Assembly (NCBI RefSeq): GCF_052324685.1
Contig: NC_135218.1
Span: 16,908,479-16,972,478 of the forward strand
Source of the DNA: Brachyhypopomus gauderio
Lineage: Eukaryota; Chordata; Actinopteri; Gymnotiformes; Hypopomidae
Length of the DNA stretch: 64,000 nucleotides
Direction of reading: 5' to 3'
Below the pieces are notes generated by a model. The model searched no databases. It was not told where the DNA came from and worked only from the letters and a program-made list of their open reading frames with translations. A program made the position numbers and the translations under genes. Position 1 is the first letter of the stretch, and the number at the start of each line of letters is the position of its first letter. Below are positions 11,401 to 24,277 of this stretch, piece after piece.

Positions 11401-14400
11401 TGTCTGACTTCAGTCCTGTATGTCTCGTGGTGTCATTAATAAAAGTTACATGTTGGAAAGTCGCTCCCTCTGCTCGGAATCCTGTTTCCTCGCACCGTTA
11501 CAGAACGATGGACCAACCGGGATGCCCAGGGGTCAGCATGGCAGAAAGGGTAAGAGGTGCCATCTCCTCCCTCCTGCTAACCCCTGCAACATGAGAGTTA
11601 ACGCTTTGGGCAAGGCGGTATGATTTGGCGAGGAGGACCGGCTGTCTGGTTTCCAGCGGGACTTCTCTGTTCCTATGGTCAGAGGGGAGACCAGCCAGCC
11701 AGCGAAGGGTTCTACTCCTCAGTAACCCAGATATCCCTGGGGCACTCAAGTTCTGGCAGGGGTGGGGTTCACCATCCGGTAGACAAGTTACTCTCAGTGC
11801 GTGAGAGGGTACCAGGATTGGTACAAGCTCTTTGGTGGACTCTCCCTAGGGAAGGCTGTAGTAGGCTGGTCCATTGGTGGACTCTCCCTGGGGGAGGCTG
11901 TAGTAGGCTGGTCCATTGGTGGACTCTCCCTGGGGGAGGCTGTAGTAGGCTGGTCCATTGGTGGACTCTCCCTGGGGGAGGCTGTAGTAGGCTGGTCCAT
12001 TGGTGGACTCTCCCTGGGGGAGGCTGTAGTAGGCTGGTCCATTGGTGGACTCTCCCTGGGGGAGGCTGTAGTAGGCTGGTCCATTGGTGGACTCTCCCTG
12101 GGGGAGGCTGTAGTAGGCTGGTCCATTGGTGGACTCTCCCTGGGGGAGGCTGCTCCTGGCAGTGTCCTTGTTGCCGCAGTTCTGTCCTCTAGTCCCACCA
12201 TTTGTTGCAGGTCTAGGGTTAGACTGCTGAAGAAAGGGCCCCTCGGTGGGGAGTTCTGTCCCAGTCCAGCCCTGACTCCTCCCTTGGGCTTGTTGGTGTT
12301 CATGCATACGTTCATTCTTGTCTACATGTGCTTACATGCATGTGTATGTTTGTCTGTGTTATTAGTATCACCTGTCTCTTGTCTTGTTATCGTTGTTACG
12401 TCCGCATATTGTTATCAACAGTATTTAAGTGTGCGTGTTGTCTATGTTCTTTGTCAGTCATTGTCTGACTTCTGATGTTCATCTCATTGACACCGTAGAG
12501 TCAGTAATAAAAGCTAGTAGATACACGTTGAAAAGATGCTCTCTGCTCAGCATCCGGTTTCCTCACAACATGCTACTGATCAGGGCTGCACAACAGCTTC
12601 TTGTTCCTTGTCCTTTCAAATAATTTTATTGTTTATATACAAGTTTGGCATTTCTTGCTTGAATGGTCTGCATCTGTAATGCAACATTTCAGTGGAATGG
12701 CTGTCTAGACTCTGACCTGGCCATTCTGAGTCACTCCATTGTTGATTTACTGCTGTGTTTTGGATTACTGTCATACTCCAAAACCTAACAAGTTTGAGGT
12801 TTAGATCATAGACAGATTTCCTGACATTCTGCTGTAAAATTATCTCATACAGCTTGGAAGTAATTGGTTTCTCAATGTTTGCAAGCAATTTGGGCCCTGC
12901 GGCAGTAGAGCAAACCCACATCATTATTCCCTCCATCTCCTTCACAGTTGGGATGATGCTTTGATGTTAGGTAGATGTTAGGTAGTATCCAGTGTTTCAT
13001 CTTTTGTCTCCAAATGTAATGCTGCATACATCTAGAAGCTCAAATTTTGAATTGTCAGCCCAGAAACCATTGTTGCTGTATTGGTGTGGAGCATCAAGGT
13101 GTTCATAAGAAAACTAAGAAATAGGCAGTAATGATTTATAGGAGAAATTCCTACTAATTACCCCTTTATTTTTTGTGCATCCTATGGCAAACTCACAATG
13201 AAATAACACAATTATTCATTGTACAGAATGACTTTAGCTGTCGCCATGGAATCCTTGATCTCTCGTTTGTGGATTCTGTAACATGCAGTCTGCAGTCTGC
13301 ATCCTGCATCATAACATCTGTGTGTGCCGAAGAGGCTGCTGCACCAGCATACCATCAGGACCACAGACACAGATGTGCAGCTCAGCAGAGAGAAATAAGC
13401 ATTCTAGCAGAATTCTATAGGCATTACTAAGGAGCATTCACAATGTGAGTGCAGCGTTCACAGTGCTTCATAATAAACAATAAGGTCAATTAGGAAGTTA
13501 AATGTATGGTCATATTGAACTTTATAGGTTAATATAAAGTACATAATATTATGCAGTCAACACAAAACCTAATTTGCACCCAGAGCAGTTTCAGTAGAAC
13601 AGTATGACTGTATTTTTTGGTTCTAGTAAAGACTCCAGCTGCTGTTTTGTGGAGTATCTTGACCTTGTTTACACACCTCAGACAGCAAGGCACTGCAGTA
13701 GTCTAACTTAGAGGTAATACATGCATGAACTGTTTTTGCTGCAGTATTTAGCATCTGTATATTTCTTAGATAAAACCAGACTATTCAAGTAATGTAACAA
13801 ATGGGAGATCAGCGTCAAATGATGCACCAACGGGTTTTCTTAATATACCTACAGTAGGAACAAGCAAAAAGCCATCAAGATTGAACATAAAGTATGACAG
13901 TTCCAGTCTGGCAGGCATTTGACCCAGTTCTTACCTTCTACTTTTATCTGAGTTCAGTAAAAGGAAATTTCTTAGCAGCCAGTTCCTTATGTAGTTTAAA
14001 CACCCTTTGATCCTGTAAGTTATTTATTTGTTCACTGGTTTGGCTGATAGGTACAGCTGTGTATCATCAGTATAACAAGGAAAGGCAGGGTTGTGTTTAT
14101 AAGCCAGGTAAGGTCAAACCAATACTCCAATTGATTGGAATGCCTCCAGTCAGTCACTTTCCTGGAGGTTCACATTCTTTTTCCATACAGTGACCTTTAT
14201 TAACTATGTATTCAGTAAAGCTGTGGCAATGTAAAACACTGTGTTGTCTGTTACACTTAGTCTTTTTTTCATCATGACTATCAACATCAGATTACATTTT
14301 CTAAGTGTTACCACATAAATACAAGCAATTTAAAAGTGTATGGTAACTTAAACCGACAGCTGTGCGCGCAACCTTTTCATCCCTCCATGCTGTCTGCACA

Positions 14401-17400
14401 GCCATCTTGTTTGTAGTTTATTCACACGTTCTTTGATTATGTGGTTGTGGAGGTAGAATGCAAAGTGGTTGCAATGATGCACGTGTAAGTACTTAATGAA
14501 CAGAGTACCTGAATGATTAGAGCAGTATTAGATACCATCTGTAATAGAAGTGTGAGAAGTTGGGGTTAATGTTAGGAGGCAGGACTTGACCAACGATTTC
14601 TCTATAAAGTAGATAGCAGGAGGTAAAGTGGAGCCTTCAATAGAATTTGACTATATTTTCACTCCTCCAGCACCAGGCAGGGATGTGAGTATGTCTGCCA
14701 TTGCAGATGCACTGATATGACTGGCATCAGACTGCACTCTCTGCAAATGGTGACTAGTCTTTGCCCTCATCTCTGTGTACTGTCCTCTCTTCTCCCGCTG
14801 CAGGTCAATTCACAGGCTGTCGCAGCTGGAGAGATTAGATTTGGGAAGCAACGAATTCACTGAACTGGTAAGAAAAGAGATCTCTCTTTGAAGACAGCCA
14901 TGACTTGGACAGCTGTCATCTCACCCAGCAGGGTTTGACCCAGAAAGGTTCTATGGGCGGGGGAGAGCACTGCTCATCCGGAGTCTCTCATTAATTCCCC
15001 GGTGCCGTGCTGTATTGGATGCGTCATGCTCCAGTGTATTATTTATGAACCGGTTCAAACGCGTCACATTTGAAACGACAGGACGCTTTTGCCACCGAGC
15101 TGCTTTTAATCGGCTCGCTCCAGCTAGAAGTAAACAATGGCACAGGAACCACCCAGTGCTCCCCCTGACTCAGCCTCCGTGCCCTCACACACTGCCTACC
15201 CAGCATCTCCGTCATTTAGTCGGGGTTCAGATCAATGACCCAGCACACAGGCTGGCAAATGACTAATGCATGAAGGGGAAAGGCAGCGAGTAAGGAGTTG
15301 TATGGGTTTTCTTAAGATAATGACTTCCCCCATATGTGAGTTGAACCTGGCACCACCTGTTGTAATTACCAGCATTCATCAGTGATCTCAAATAGTTGAG
15401 GGACAGTGACAGCACAGAAAATATGGATTACTGATTAGGACATATACATTGTACACTGTTCAGGATTAGATAATATGGGATTTGGTGTTTCAAAACTTAA
15501 AATAATGAAATGTAGTCCAGAAAAATGTGTTGAGTTATTGGAGTAAAGGCTAATATTTAAGATGCCTTTAAAAACAATTTCTAATTTTAATGCCTCTATA
15601 GGAGAAGCTGGTGGACTGTATGGTACTCGGTCAGCTCACATTGTAACTCAATCCTGAGCAAATAAGCCAAACATGTCTCCAACGTCTTTAGTAGAATGGG
15701 TTTTTTTTTTTTTTTTGGATTTATTAACTTTTTATTAGAATCATATACAGGTTTGCAATATCCAGGGGTACTTTGTCCTTGGGTGAAGAAACAATGACAG
15801 GATCGCTTCAGTGCCCCCAAAGGGAACAGATGGTTTGGCATTGCAATAAGCATGCTTTACTGTTTGAAGTCCTTGAGGAACAAGAGAGCACCCATCACCA
15901 CATTACGCTTCTACTGTCTGGACTTTCGATCTGTGTGTCCCATTTCAGGAAGAGCGATTCAAGTCTTTTTAATCATATCTGGCGAATGTGTCATTATTAA
16001 CTCATCCGTTTCACTACTCCTAGGAACTAATAACCAGAAGCAGACAGAAAGCAACAAGGCAGTGTATAAACAATAATAATTATAATAATAATAATTACAA
16101 TAAAAATAATAATTCTAAATTCAGTAATTTTCTAAATTCAGGGTCTGTGGAGCCCTCAGATGCTCAGAAAGGGCAGTCTAGAATTGAGGTGCGGTGATAT
16201 GGTGATACATTTAGAACATTGCCATTGGATACAGGGTTAGAGCTTTAGAATAGGAGATACGCTCCTTGAGATGATCTGGTCAGTTAAACATACATTCATT
16301 AGTAGTATATGTATACACACTAAATCTCAGAGCCGCAGCCTCACAGCCCATGTAAGCTGCTCGATTCTTTTGTTCTTGGAAAATTTGTGGGCTGCTTGGC
16401 GGGTTCACGTGTCCTTCTAACAAGCCTCCCACGTGCAGCCGGGCGCTGGTGAGTCTGGGCCTGCTGAGCACTCCACGCGGGCAGCAGCGCCAGAGGCATG
16501 CTGTGATCAGAGCAGATGTTGACTGCATTTGCAGGGCTGCACTGCAGAAAGTTCCTTAATTGAGGCCCTTGCTGTGGGAATTCTGGGGGCACAGATGCCG
16601 AAGTTCGGAGGGAGAGAGAGGTGGGGAGCAGCATCGCCCTTCAGGAGATAACACGGGCATCCATTACACACGGAGGAGGGTTCCTCCTGATTTGGAAACA
16701 TTTTAACCTGATTTACAATCCCTTATTTTAAAAACGTTATTCAATTATGAAAATCAAAGGAATAAACAAATGCTTTTTTAAAGGAAATCATAATAGACAA
16801 TAGACATAATAGCTAGCAGTCACAAGTAATCAGTGCTAAATTAATACTGACTTTTGCGATTCAGAAGCATAGTAATGTTTGATTAAGCCTATTGTGATGA
16901 TTTTTTAAAAGCTGTAATCTATATACAGTAACTCAAATAATCAGTCTTTACAATCGAGGCATGCAGAGGAGCATCTCTGAACGCAGGTGAGCCTGTCCAA
17001 AGTGTAGCCTCAGTTTCCTGTTCTTAGCTGACAGGAGTGGCACCTGGTGTGGTCTTCTGCTACTCCGCCTCAAGTTCCACGTGTTGTGAGTTCAGAGATG
17101 TTCTTCTGCATCCCTCGGTTGTAATGACTGGTTATTTGAGTTACTGTTGCCGTTCTATAAGCTTGAACCAGTCTAGCCGTTCTCCTCTGACCTCTGGTCC
17201 TCTGACCTCAACAAGCACGGACGTAGTTTTGGGGGGGGACGGGGGGGACATGTCCCCCCCACTTTTTCAAAAGCCGGTTTTGGTCCCCCCCAGTTTTTAC
17301 AGTTAAAACCAAATATTTAAGTAGCGACGAAGTCATGTCCCCCCCACTTTTTAACGGTTAAAAAACCAATATCCAAATAGCGACAAATCTAGCACTAGGA

Positions 17401-20400
17401 TCATGCAGCTCCAAGCTCACCCCCCCCCCCCCCCCCCCCCCCGCTCAACAATTTTCATTCGCCACCCCAGGTTGTGTCCCCCCCCACTTATGAAATCAAA
17501 ACTACGTCCATGTCAACAAGGCATTTGCACCCACAGAACTGCTGCTCACTGGATATTTTCTCTTTTTTGGACCATTCCCTGTAAATCCTAGAGATGGTTG
17601 TGCATGAAAATCCCAGTAGATCAGCAGTTTCTGAAATGCTGAGACCAGCCCGTCTGGCAACAACAACCATGCCACATTCAAAGTCACTTAAATCATCTTT
17701 CTTTCCCATTCTGATGCTCGGTTTGAACTGCAGCTGATCGTCTTGGCCATGTCTACATGCCTAAATGCTTTGAGTTGCTGCCATGTGATTGGCTGATAAG
17801 ACATTTGCGTTAATGAGCAGTTGGACAGGTGTACCTAATAAAGTGGCCAGTGAGTGTACAAATATATAGTTGAATTTAGTAAAAAACAAAATGGTGAGTT
17901 AAATATGGAAAATATTTCACATGAAATGAGGATTCAAGATGTGTGTTCTATTCCCCATAAAGAGCATCTTTCTGGCACTTATTTTAAGTTGTTTGGGACC
18001 ACAGACTAATTATGTTTGTTTCACAATTGTCCGTCTCAATAGAAGTGAACAAATAAAAATTACACATCAAATAAAACATCTCGGTGCTGAAAAATAATGG
18101 AGAATGAACAGAGCTCCAGAAATGTGTTGAGATGATTTGCTGTGCTGGCTTGTTGTACTCTGCTGAGCATCTGTGTTGCTGTTTTTGGAGTATGTTCATT
18201 AATCCAATCTGTTCAATTAAAAAATTCATATCAGCAAACAAAAACAAGTCTCTTCAAATAACCCACATTGGAACATTGTGAAAGATCTTTACAATATAAA
18301 ACCAATTATACACTGAAGGACTTTAGCCTTCAGAGATACATATGAATGTTGATTTGTATGATGTGAAGGTTTTTTGGTCTGAGAGAAGGAAGGTATCACA
18401 CAGTGCTCCACATGGCATGAGGAGACCACTTCACTAATGACATGGCATGTGGGAGAGGGAATGTCCATTATCATCAAGACTCTTCCCTGGGGCAAGGCAG
18501 CTGACTGAATTTTGCCTGCAGGATAGCTACAGATGGCGAACCACACTGTTTGGAAGTTCTAATAATTATTCAAAAAGCTATATTATTGTTTTTTAATGTA
18601 TTTATATAGAGTTTAGAGCGTACAGTGTATAGCAAAGATAAACAGATGTATACTTATGCTTATATTACATCCAAATGTCTTTGGTATTTTAGCCAGAAGT
18701 GCTAGAGCAGATCCATAACCTGAAGGAGATGTGGTTGGACAACAATTCATTACAGACAATACCAGGGGTAAACACACTGCACCGCACCACCATACTTAGT
18801 CACTGCCACTACAGCCACAGTCACTGCCACTGCAGTCATAGTCACTGCCACCACAGTCACTGCCATTTACATTTACATTTATGGCATTTGGCAGATGCCC
18901 TTATCCAGAGCGACTTACATTTTTATCTCATTTTTTTATACAAGTGAGCAATTGAGGGTTAAGGGCCTTGCTCAGGGGCACCTCAGTCATGGCCTCAGGT
19001 CTGGGAATCGAACCCGGGACCCTTCGGTCACAAGACCAGTTCCCTAACCACCAGGCCATGGCTACCACTGCAGCCACAGTCACTACCACTACAACCAAGT
19101 CACTGCCACCACAGCCACTACCACTACAACCACAGTCACTACCACAACCACAGTCACTACCACTACAACCACAGTCACTACCACAACCACAGTCACTACC
19201 ACTGCAGCCACAGTCACTACCACTACAACTAAGTCACTGCCACCATAGCCACAGCCACTACCACTACAACCACAGTCACTATCACTACAACCACAGTCAC
19301 TACCACTGCAGCCACAGTCACTACCACTACCCCAGAGCATTCAGCACCTTCTTGGTCTCCTGCTGAAGTCTATAGGGAAACTGAGGCAGCTGAGGTACTT
19401 GGACCTGGCCAAGAACAGGATCGAGAGTCTCGATGCCGACATCTCGGGGTGCGAGTCCCTCGAGGACCTCCTGCTCTCGTCCAACATGCTGCAGCAGCTA
19501 CCCGAGACAATAGGTGATGCTCACTGACTCACAGCTGCAATCAAACTACAGGATCATCAGACAAAGTGTCTCTGCGGGACTCCAAATTTCTGTCTGTGTT
19601 GACATGTTGTTGTTTTTTTTATGAATGATTCTGCTCTTTTGTAGGAATGTTGAAAAAATTGACAACGTTAAAAGTTGATGACAACCAGCTAACCTCACTG
19701 CCTAACACGATTGGAAGGTGAGTAGCTGCTTAGTAAACAGACTCGTTCAGGGCTTTAAAACGAAGTGAATGAAGGCAGAAAGCAGACGTGTGCACCGTTA
19801 TTGTAGACACCCTTCAGACTATCATCCCTGAACTCCCCTCTGCTGCTGTTTTCCGGTCATGCAGTTGTGAAACCGGCTTGTTTTATTAGACACAGGCCTG
19901 TACTCCTCTAGCCATACATGGCCTGTTTCTCTTTATTTATGCTGTATGGCTTTTCTAGGATTTAAAAGTAACAGTGATTAACATTAGTTCTGAGTGAATT
20001 TTTCACAGAACCATTCAATGATTCTGTAGCTCCACTGACCATCAAATCCACTACATGAGATCTTCTCCCCTATCAATCTTCACACTCATGATGGGAATAG
20101 TGCTCTCTGAACCTGAACAGATGTGGGATTTAAATCAAAGAAATATTTAACACCCTTCCAATAAAGCTAAATTACAGATGAAAGTTGTTAACCTCGACCA
20201 AAGGTGCGTTCATACCTTTAAGAATTTATGGCAATAAGTTAAAAGCATGAATATTCTTTTAATTCGGAGCTAACTAAACAAGACCAAAAGTGTTGCAAAG
20301 AGGAAATGTTTCACCTCGGTCTCTTATATTTTGGAGCTATGGGTTGTAAGCAAAAGCCAGATGGGAAATTCAGGGTTTGGATCTGTGCACCGTCTGCCTC

Positions 20401-23400
20401 TGGACGTGTTGTGTCAGAAGTCCCTCCCTCTGTGGGATCTTCACATTCATCTGAACCGCCTCCACTGCCACATTCCCGGGATATTGTTCTCCATGCACCT
20501 TTCTTCTTGGTTTGTCATTGGTCGGCTCTGTGTGTTGTGTTTATCAAACATGCATCTAAAATGGGCATCTCAGTCCCCGCGCCAAATTAGGGTAAGTAGA
20601 CCAGTGAGCGTCTGTATTCCCCACACGTCCACCACAGCATGTGTGTTTAGGCAGGGACACACTTCTACATCTCTTGTATGTGCGACTGAAAGAGTCTCAG
20701 TGGAAGCTTTGCATATGGAAGGCCAGCTGGGACAAGGTTCTATACAAATGCCGTGCTAATGACTCTAGTTAACATGATAAACACACATTGACCTTTGGGA
20801 GGAAAAAAAAATCACTAGTGTGGAATAGGAGTAAAAGAGAATAAAGAGAGAGATCTGCTTAATTTTTCTTTCATTTTGTTGATCTTGACATTTTGTTAAC
20901 GATTTTAGAATGTTATTAGCGAAGGCAAATGCAAATTATGTGTTTAGTTTATTAATTAGGTTTTTAAAAATGTATTGCTATGGTGTAAAGGCAAAACAAT
21001 TTAAGAATACATAGCATTTGGCTCAGTATGCTGTGCAGTGGAGCAGAATGTAATAAAATAAATTTCAGTGATAAATTTTAGGTTTGGTTGGAAAACAAAA
21101 TAGGCCTATAAAAGCAATGTGCTTTTAAAGAGAAGCCAATTAACAAAGCCAAAGATTTAGCTTCATGAAAGTCATAGAATGGGCCAGTGAGACAACAGGC
21201 AGAGTGTGTAGAGCAACACACGGGGCAGCTCAGATACGTCTGGAGGATGTTTCTGTGGCTAAATGCAAAGAGTGAGTACAGCGTACTGAAGGGAGATAGG
21301 AAGTGGCACTCTTTTGGGCTGTGAAGCAGAGTAGGTTTTGTGGTTGAGAAGATTTTTTTTACATTTGCAAATTTATGACAATAGGAATATGAGAGCAATA
21401 AAGAGAAAAGGTATAACAAATCATAAGTCTGAAATGAATATTACAGGTTGACCTTTTCAAGACATCTTAGAGTTAGGTTGTGTCAATGTATTGCTGAAGG
21501 TTTACCTTTATATGTTGTGTTTTTCTATCGTGTGTATTAAATATAGACGTGTTCTACATAAGTCTGTTTTTGTCTGTAATAGCATCAAAGACTAATTGTA
21601 GACAGACTACCTCATAAAAAAAATCACCATTTAACAAATGTGTCTTATGGCCTGGATCCACTGGAAAGGTGTGACATGTTAGGTAAATAAAAGTTAAATT
21701 CAATGCAAAGTGTATATACTACTCTGAATTACCAGATTTTAAAATTAGACTTAAATTAAATTAGTTTTAATTTTATTTAATTAGATTTATTAGCAGCTCC
21801 AAGAACTCCACAAATTTGGGTGTCAAAACGCAGAACCTATTTGCTCAGTATAAATCTGCATCTTTGCCTTTTCATTCTTTTCAGGCTTGAGAGATCATTG
21901 ACATTCATTGAGATTCATTGAGATTTCTCTCTCAAAGCCAATATCAATCCATCGCTCCAGGGCAAACTCAACCAGCTGTATCCAGGTCTTTAGATACTCT
22001 CCAATATTTGTTAAGTAGACATTATCAATGGTTGCCATTACTTCAAATATCCTCCATATTGTCCATTATCACTTTACTGCCTCTTTATCGGATGATTTCA
22101 TGGATAAAGTTGTGCACTACTTGATTGTATCAAGCTTTAATATATTGTGTTCTCACCTGATTTTCTTTGTGTTAATATCATCTGTCTGTTGAAATATGTC
22201 TTTTATAAGTCTTTTACTAAGTTAAACCTGAAGAAACACTGGAAACCCTTGAAAAGTTGAAGGGTGTTGAATTAGGAACATGTAACAATTTAAAACCATT
22301 TTGCATTAAAAAACAATAAAATGTATATTAGTTTTATATAAAATGTAATATATAACATTTAGTGCAGTCAATACTAAGATACTGACCTTTTGTCATATCA
22401 GGTTCTAAAAATTACAAAACACTGCCCTAATTCAGTATGATAGAATTATTGTCTACATAGGTACATGATTTAACATTACACTAAAGTAACATGCTTGCTC
22501 TTTAAATAGGTGAAATGATTATGATCACCTCAACAATTTTCTCTAACTTTATTTTCTAGTTTATCACTTTTAGAGGAGTTTGACTGTAGCTGTAATGAAC
22601 TGGAGTCCCTGCCCCCGACCATTGGCTACCTGACCAGTCTCCGAACCTTCGCCGCTGATGAGAACTTCCTGACTGAGTTACCCAGAGAGGTGAGCGTCAG
22701 GGGTGGGGGGGTGGTGGGGTGTTCCGCTTGCTCTGAGAGGTGCACAGGAGGAAGATCAAAGCTTTTTCCTGCATAGTCCTCTCAGACACAGAATCCCTGC
22801 TACTGAACCTTTATCACAAGAGTGATCAGTCCTGGCCCTTAAAATGAAAGCATCTTAAAATCCTAAACATGAAAGAGTTTTATATATATATAAAAAGAAA
22901 AAGGAGAGTCTTATATATATATATATATAAGTGGTTTATTTATGTTCGGCCAGTCTTTGTTGTTCAAAGAACCATGCCATAGCAATGATAACACAATATT
23001 TAAAGACTCCTCCTGTAAAGGCCATAGATGTACGGTAATAACCCTCTGCCTGCACTTTCACTCTCATTTATTTTTACAGACTACACATGAACAGAGTACT
23101 ATTACCTGAATCGAGATGAAAAGACACCATGTCATTAACAGTCCTAATTAGTTAGGGTTTAAACATCTTGATAGAACCACTGTTCATTGCATTTTAACTG
23201 GGCTTTAAATGGACCAGACCCTCCCTTCATGATGGCAAATGTCAAAGCCCGATCTGTACCTCGAGTACTTTGAACTTTTAGCACAGCTTGGCTTTGAGGC
23301 TCATGAAGACATGCATTGAGACCATTCTCTGGTCTGACTCCCAGATGGTGTAACAAACTTCCACTGGCTGTCCTGACAGCAGAATCTCTTGCAGTTTTCA

Positions 23401-24236
23401 AATGCTGACTGAAGGCTTATCTATTTGTGGAATATTAATAATAATGAGAAGAATATAAATTACCATTGATCCTGCACCTATGTCGAGTAACTGAAACTCT
23501 AGCATTTATTGTCTGGTCTTGTTTATTATTGTGGTTATCATTGTCTGATATAGAGCTTGTGTTTATTTTGCACTTCTAGGCATCAGCATTGATTTCTGTA
23601 TTTCAACAGTATTCTAGTTCTGTATCTTGAACTCTAACCTACTGTACTGTCTTGGATACATGCTCTGTGTGGATGACAAAGCACTTTTGTAAGTCACTCT
23701 GGATAAGAGCATCTTATAAATGCTGACATAAATGTAAATATTTTAAGATCATGTTTATGAAAAGGTTGCACCTGACATAACAGGAAGCAGTCACGGTGCT
23801 CCTGAGACACGCTGGAGTGTCTGTGTGTTATCTCGAGGCACACTGCCCGAGCCTGTGACTGGCTCGTCCCCAGATCGTCCACACCTTTCAGACCTCTGCC
23901 AGCTCTTCAGTCAGAGCGCCGGAGCTGTTGAGAAGCTTCTGTCTCCATTCTGTTGGATGTATTCCCGGTTGCCATGGTTTCTACTCTCCCCCTACAATTC
24001 GGCAGTGCACCAGTATTAGGCACTGAGCTGGATTGCAACACGGCGAAATCCTGCAGAAGCACCGTGATGATTCTTCCCCTCTGCCCTGCACTAACCCCCT
24101 CTAGCCTGGAGGTACTGACAGATTACAGTGCCATTCCTGGCGTGAGAAAGGGCATATGAATGCGAAAGAAGACATGCAGAGAGAGAAATGAAACAAGGAG
24201 AAAAGGAGTGAGAATGGGAATAGGAGAGAGAGAGCA

Positions 24237-24277
<41 letters not shown>

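Larger units (their letters stand above)
10074..14803 (+). other. lrrc7 intron 5 (4.7 kb), hosts LTR and Tc1 remnants
   Basis: This is one of the largest lrrc7 introns. It holds the LTR element at 11229-12570, a Tc1-like transposase remnant at about 12616-13080 and a probable old dispersed repeat at about 13590-14110. Between 10074 and 11228 I see only ordinary AT-rich sequence with short chance frames. Confidence 0.6.
16925..17857 (-). mobile_element. Rearranged Tc1-like transposon, interrupted by a hAT MITE
   Basis: The right end carries the terminal sequence GGTGTACCTAATAAAGTGGC followed by CAGTGAGTG and TA at 17857-17858, the end of a well-known fish Tc1 family. On the minus strand 17709-17513 encodes the transposase start ([20 protein letters not shown], then an [10 protein letters not shown] helix-turn-helix). 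The same element resumes at 17207 and below with frameshifts and stops. The catalytic half is absent. At the left end a segment at 16925-16985 is an inverted copy of about 17088-17152, so the element has collapsed into a fold-back structure. The MITE at 17216-17512 split the transposase after it had inserted. Confidence 0.85.
14868..18692 (+). other. lrrc7 intron 6 (3.8 kb), hosts nested transposons
   Basis: Intron between the exon ending in the FTEL codons and the exon encoding [10 protein letters not shown]. It contains the rearranged Tc1-like copy at about 16925-17857 with a hAT MITE inside it. No other gene or recognised element is seen at 14868-16900 or 17860-18692. A T-tract at about 15699-15717 and an AAT-rich simple stretch near 16070-16120 are the only other repeats. 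Confidence 0.6.

Noticed and set aside
11620..12475. Long open frames of 150-224 codons on both strands
   Set aside because: They run through the 42-bp minisatellite, whose length is a multiple of three; the encoded peptides are pure repeats without start context or splice sites.
18863..19063. A functional tRNA gene, because A- and B-box-like sequences are present
   Set aside because: The head is followed by a SINE body and tail and does not fold as a full tRNA by eye; the unit matches a tRNA-derived SINE.
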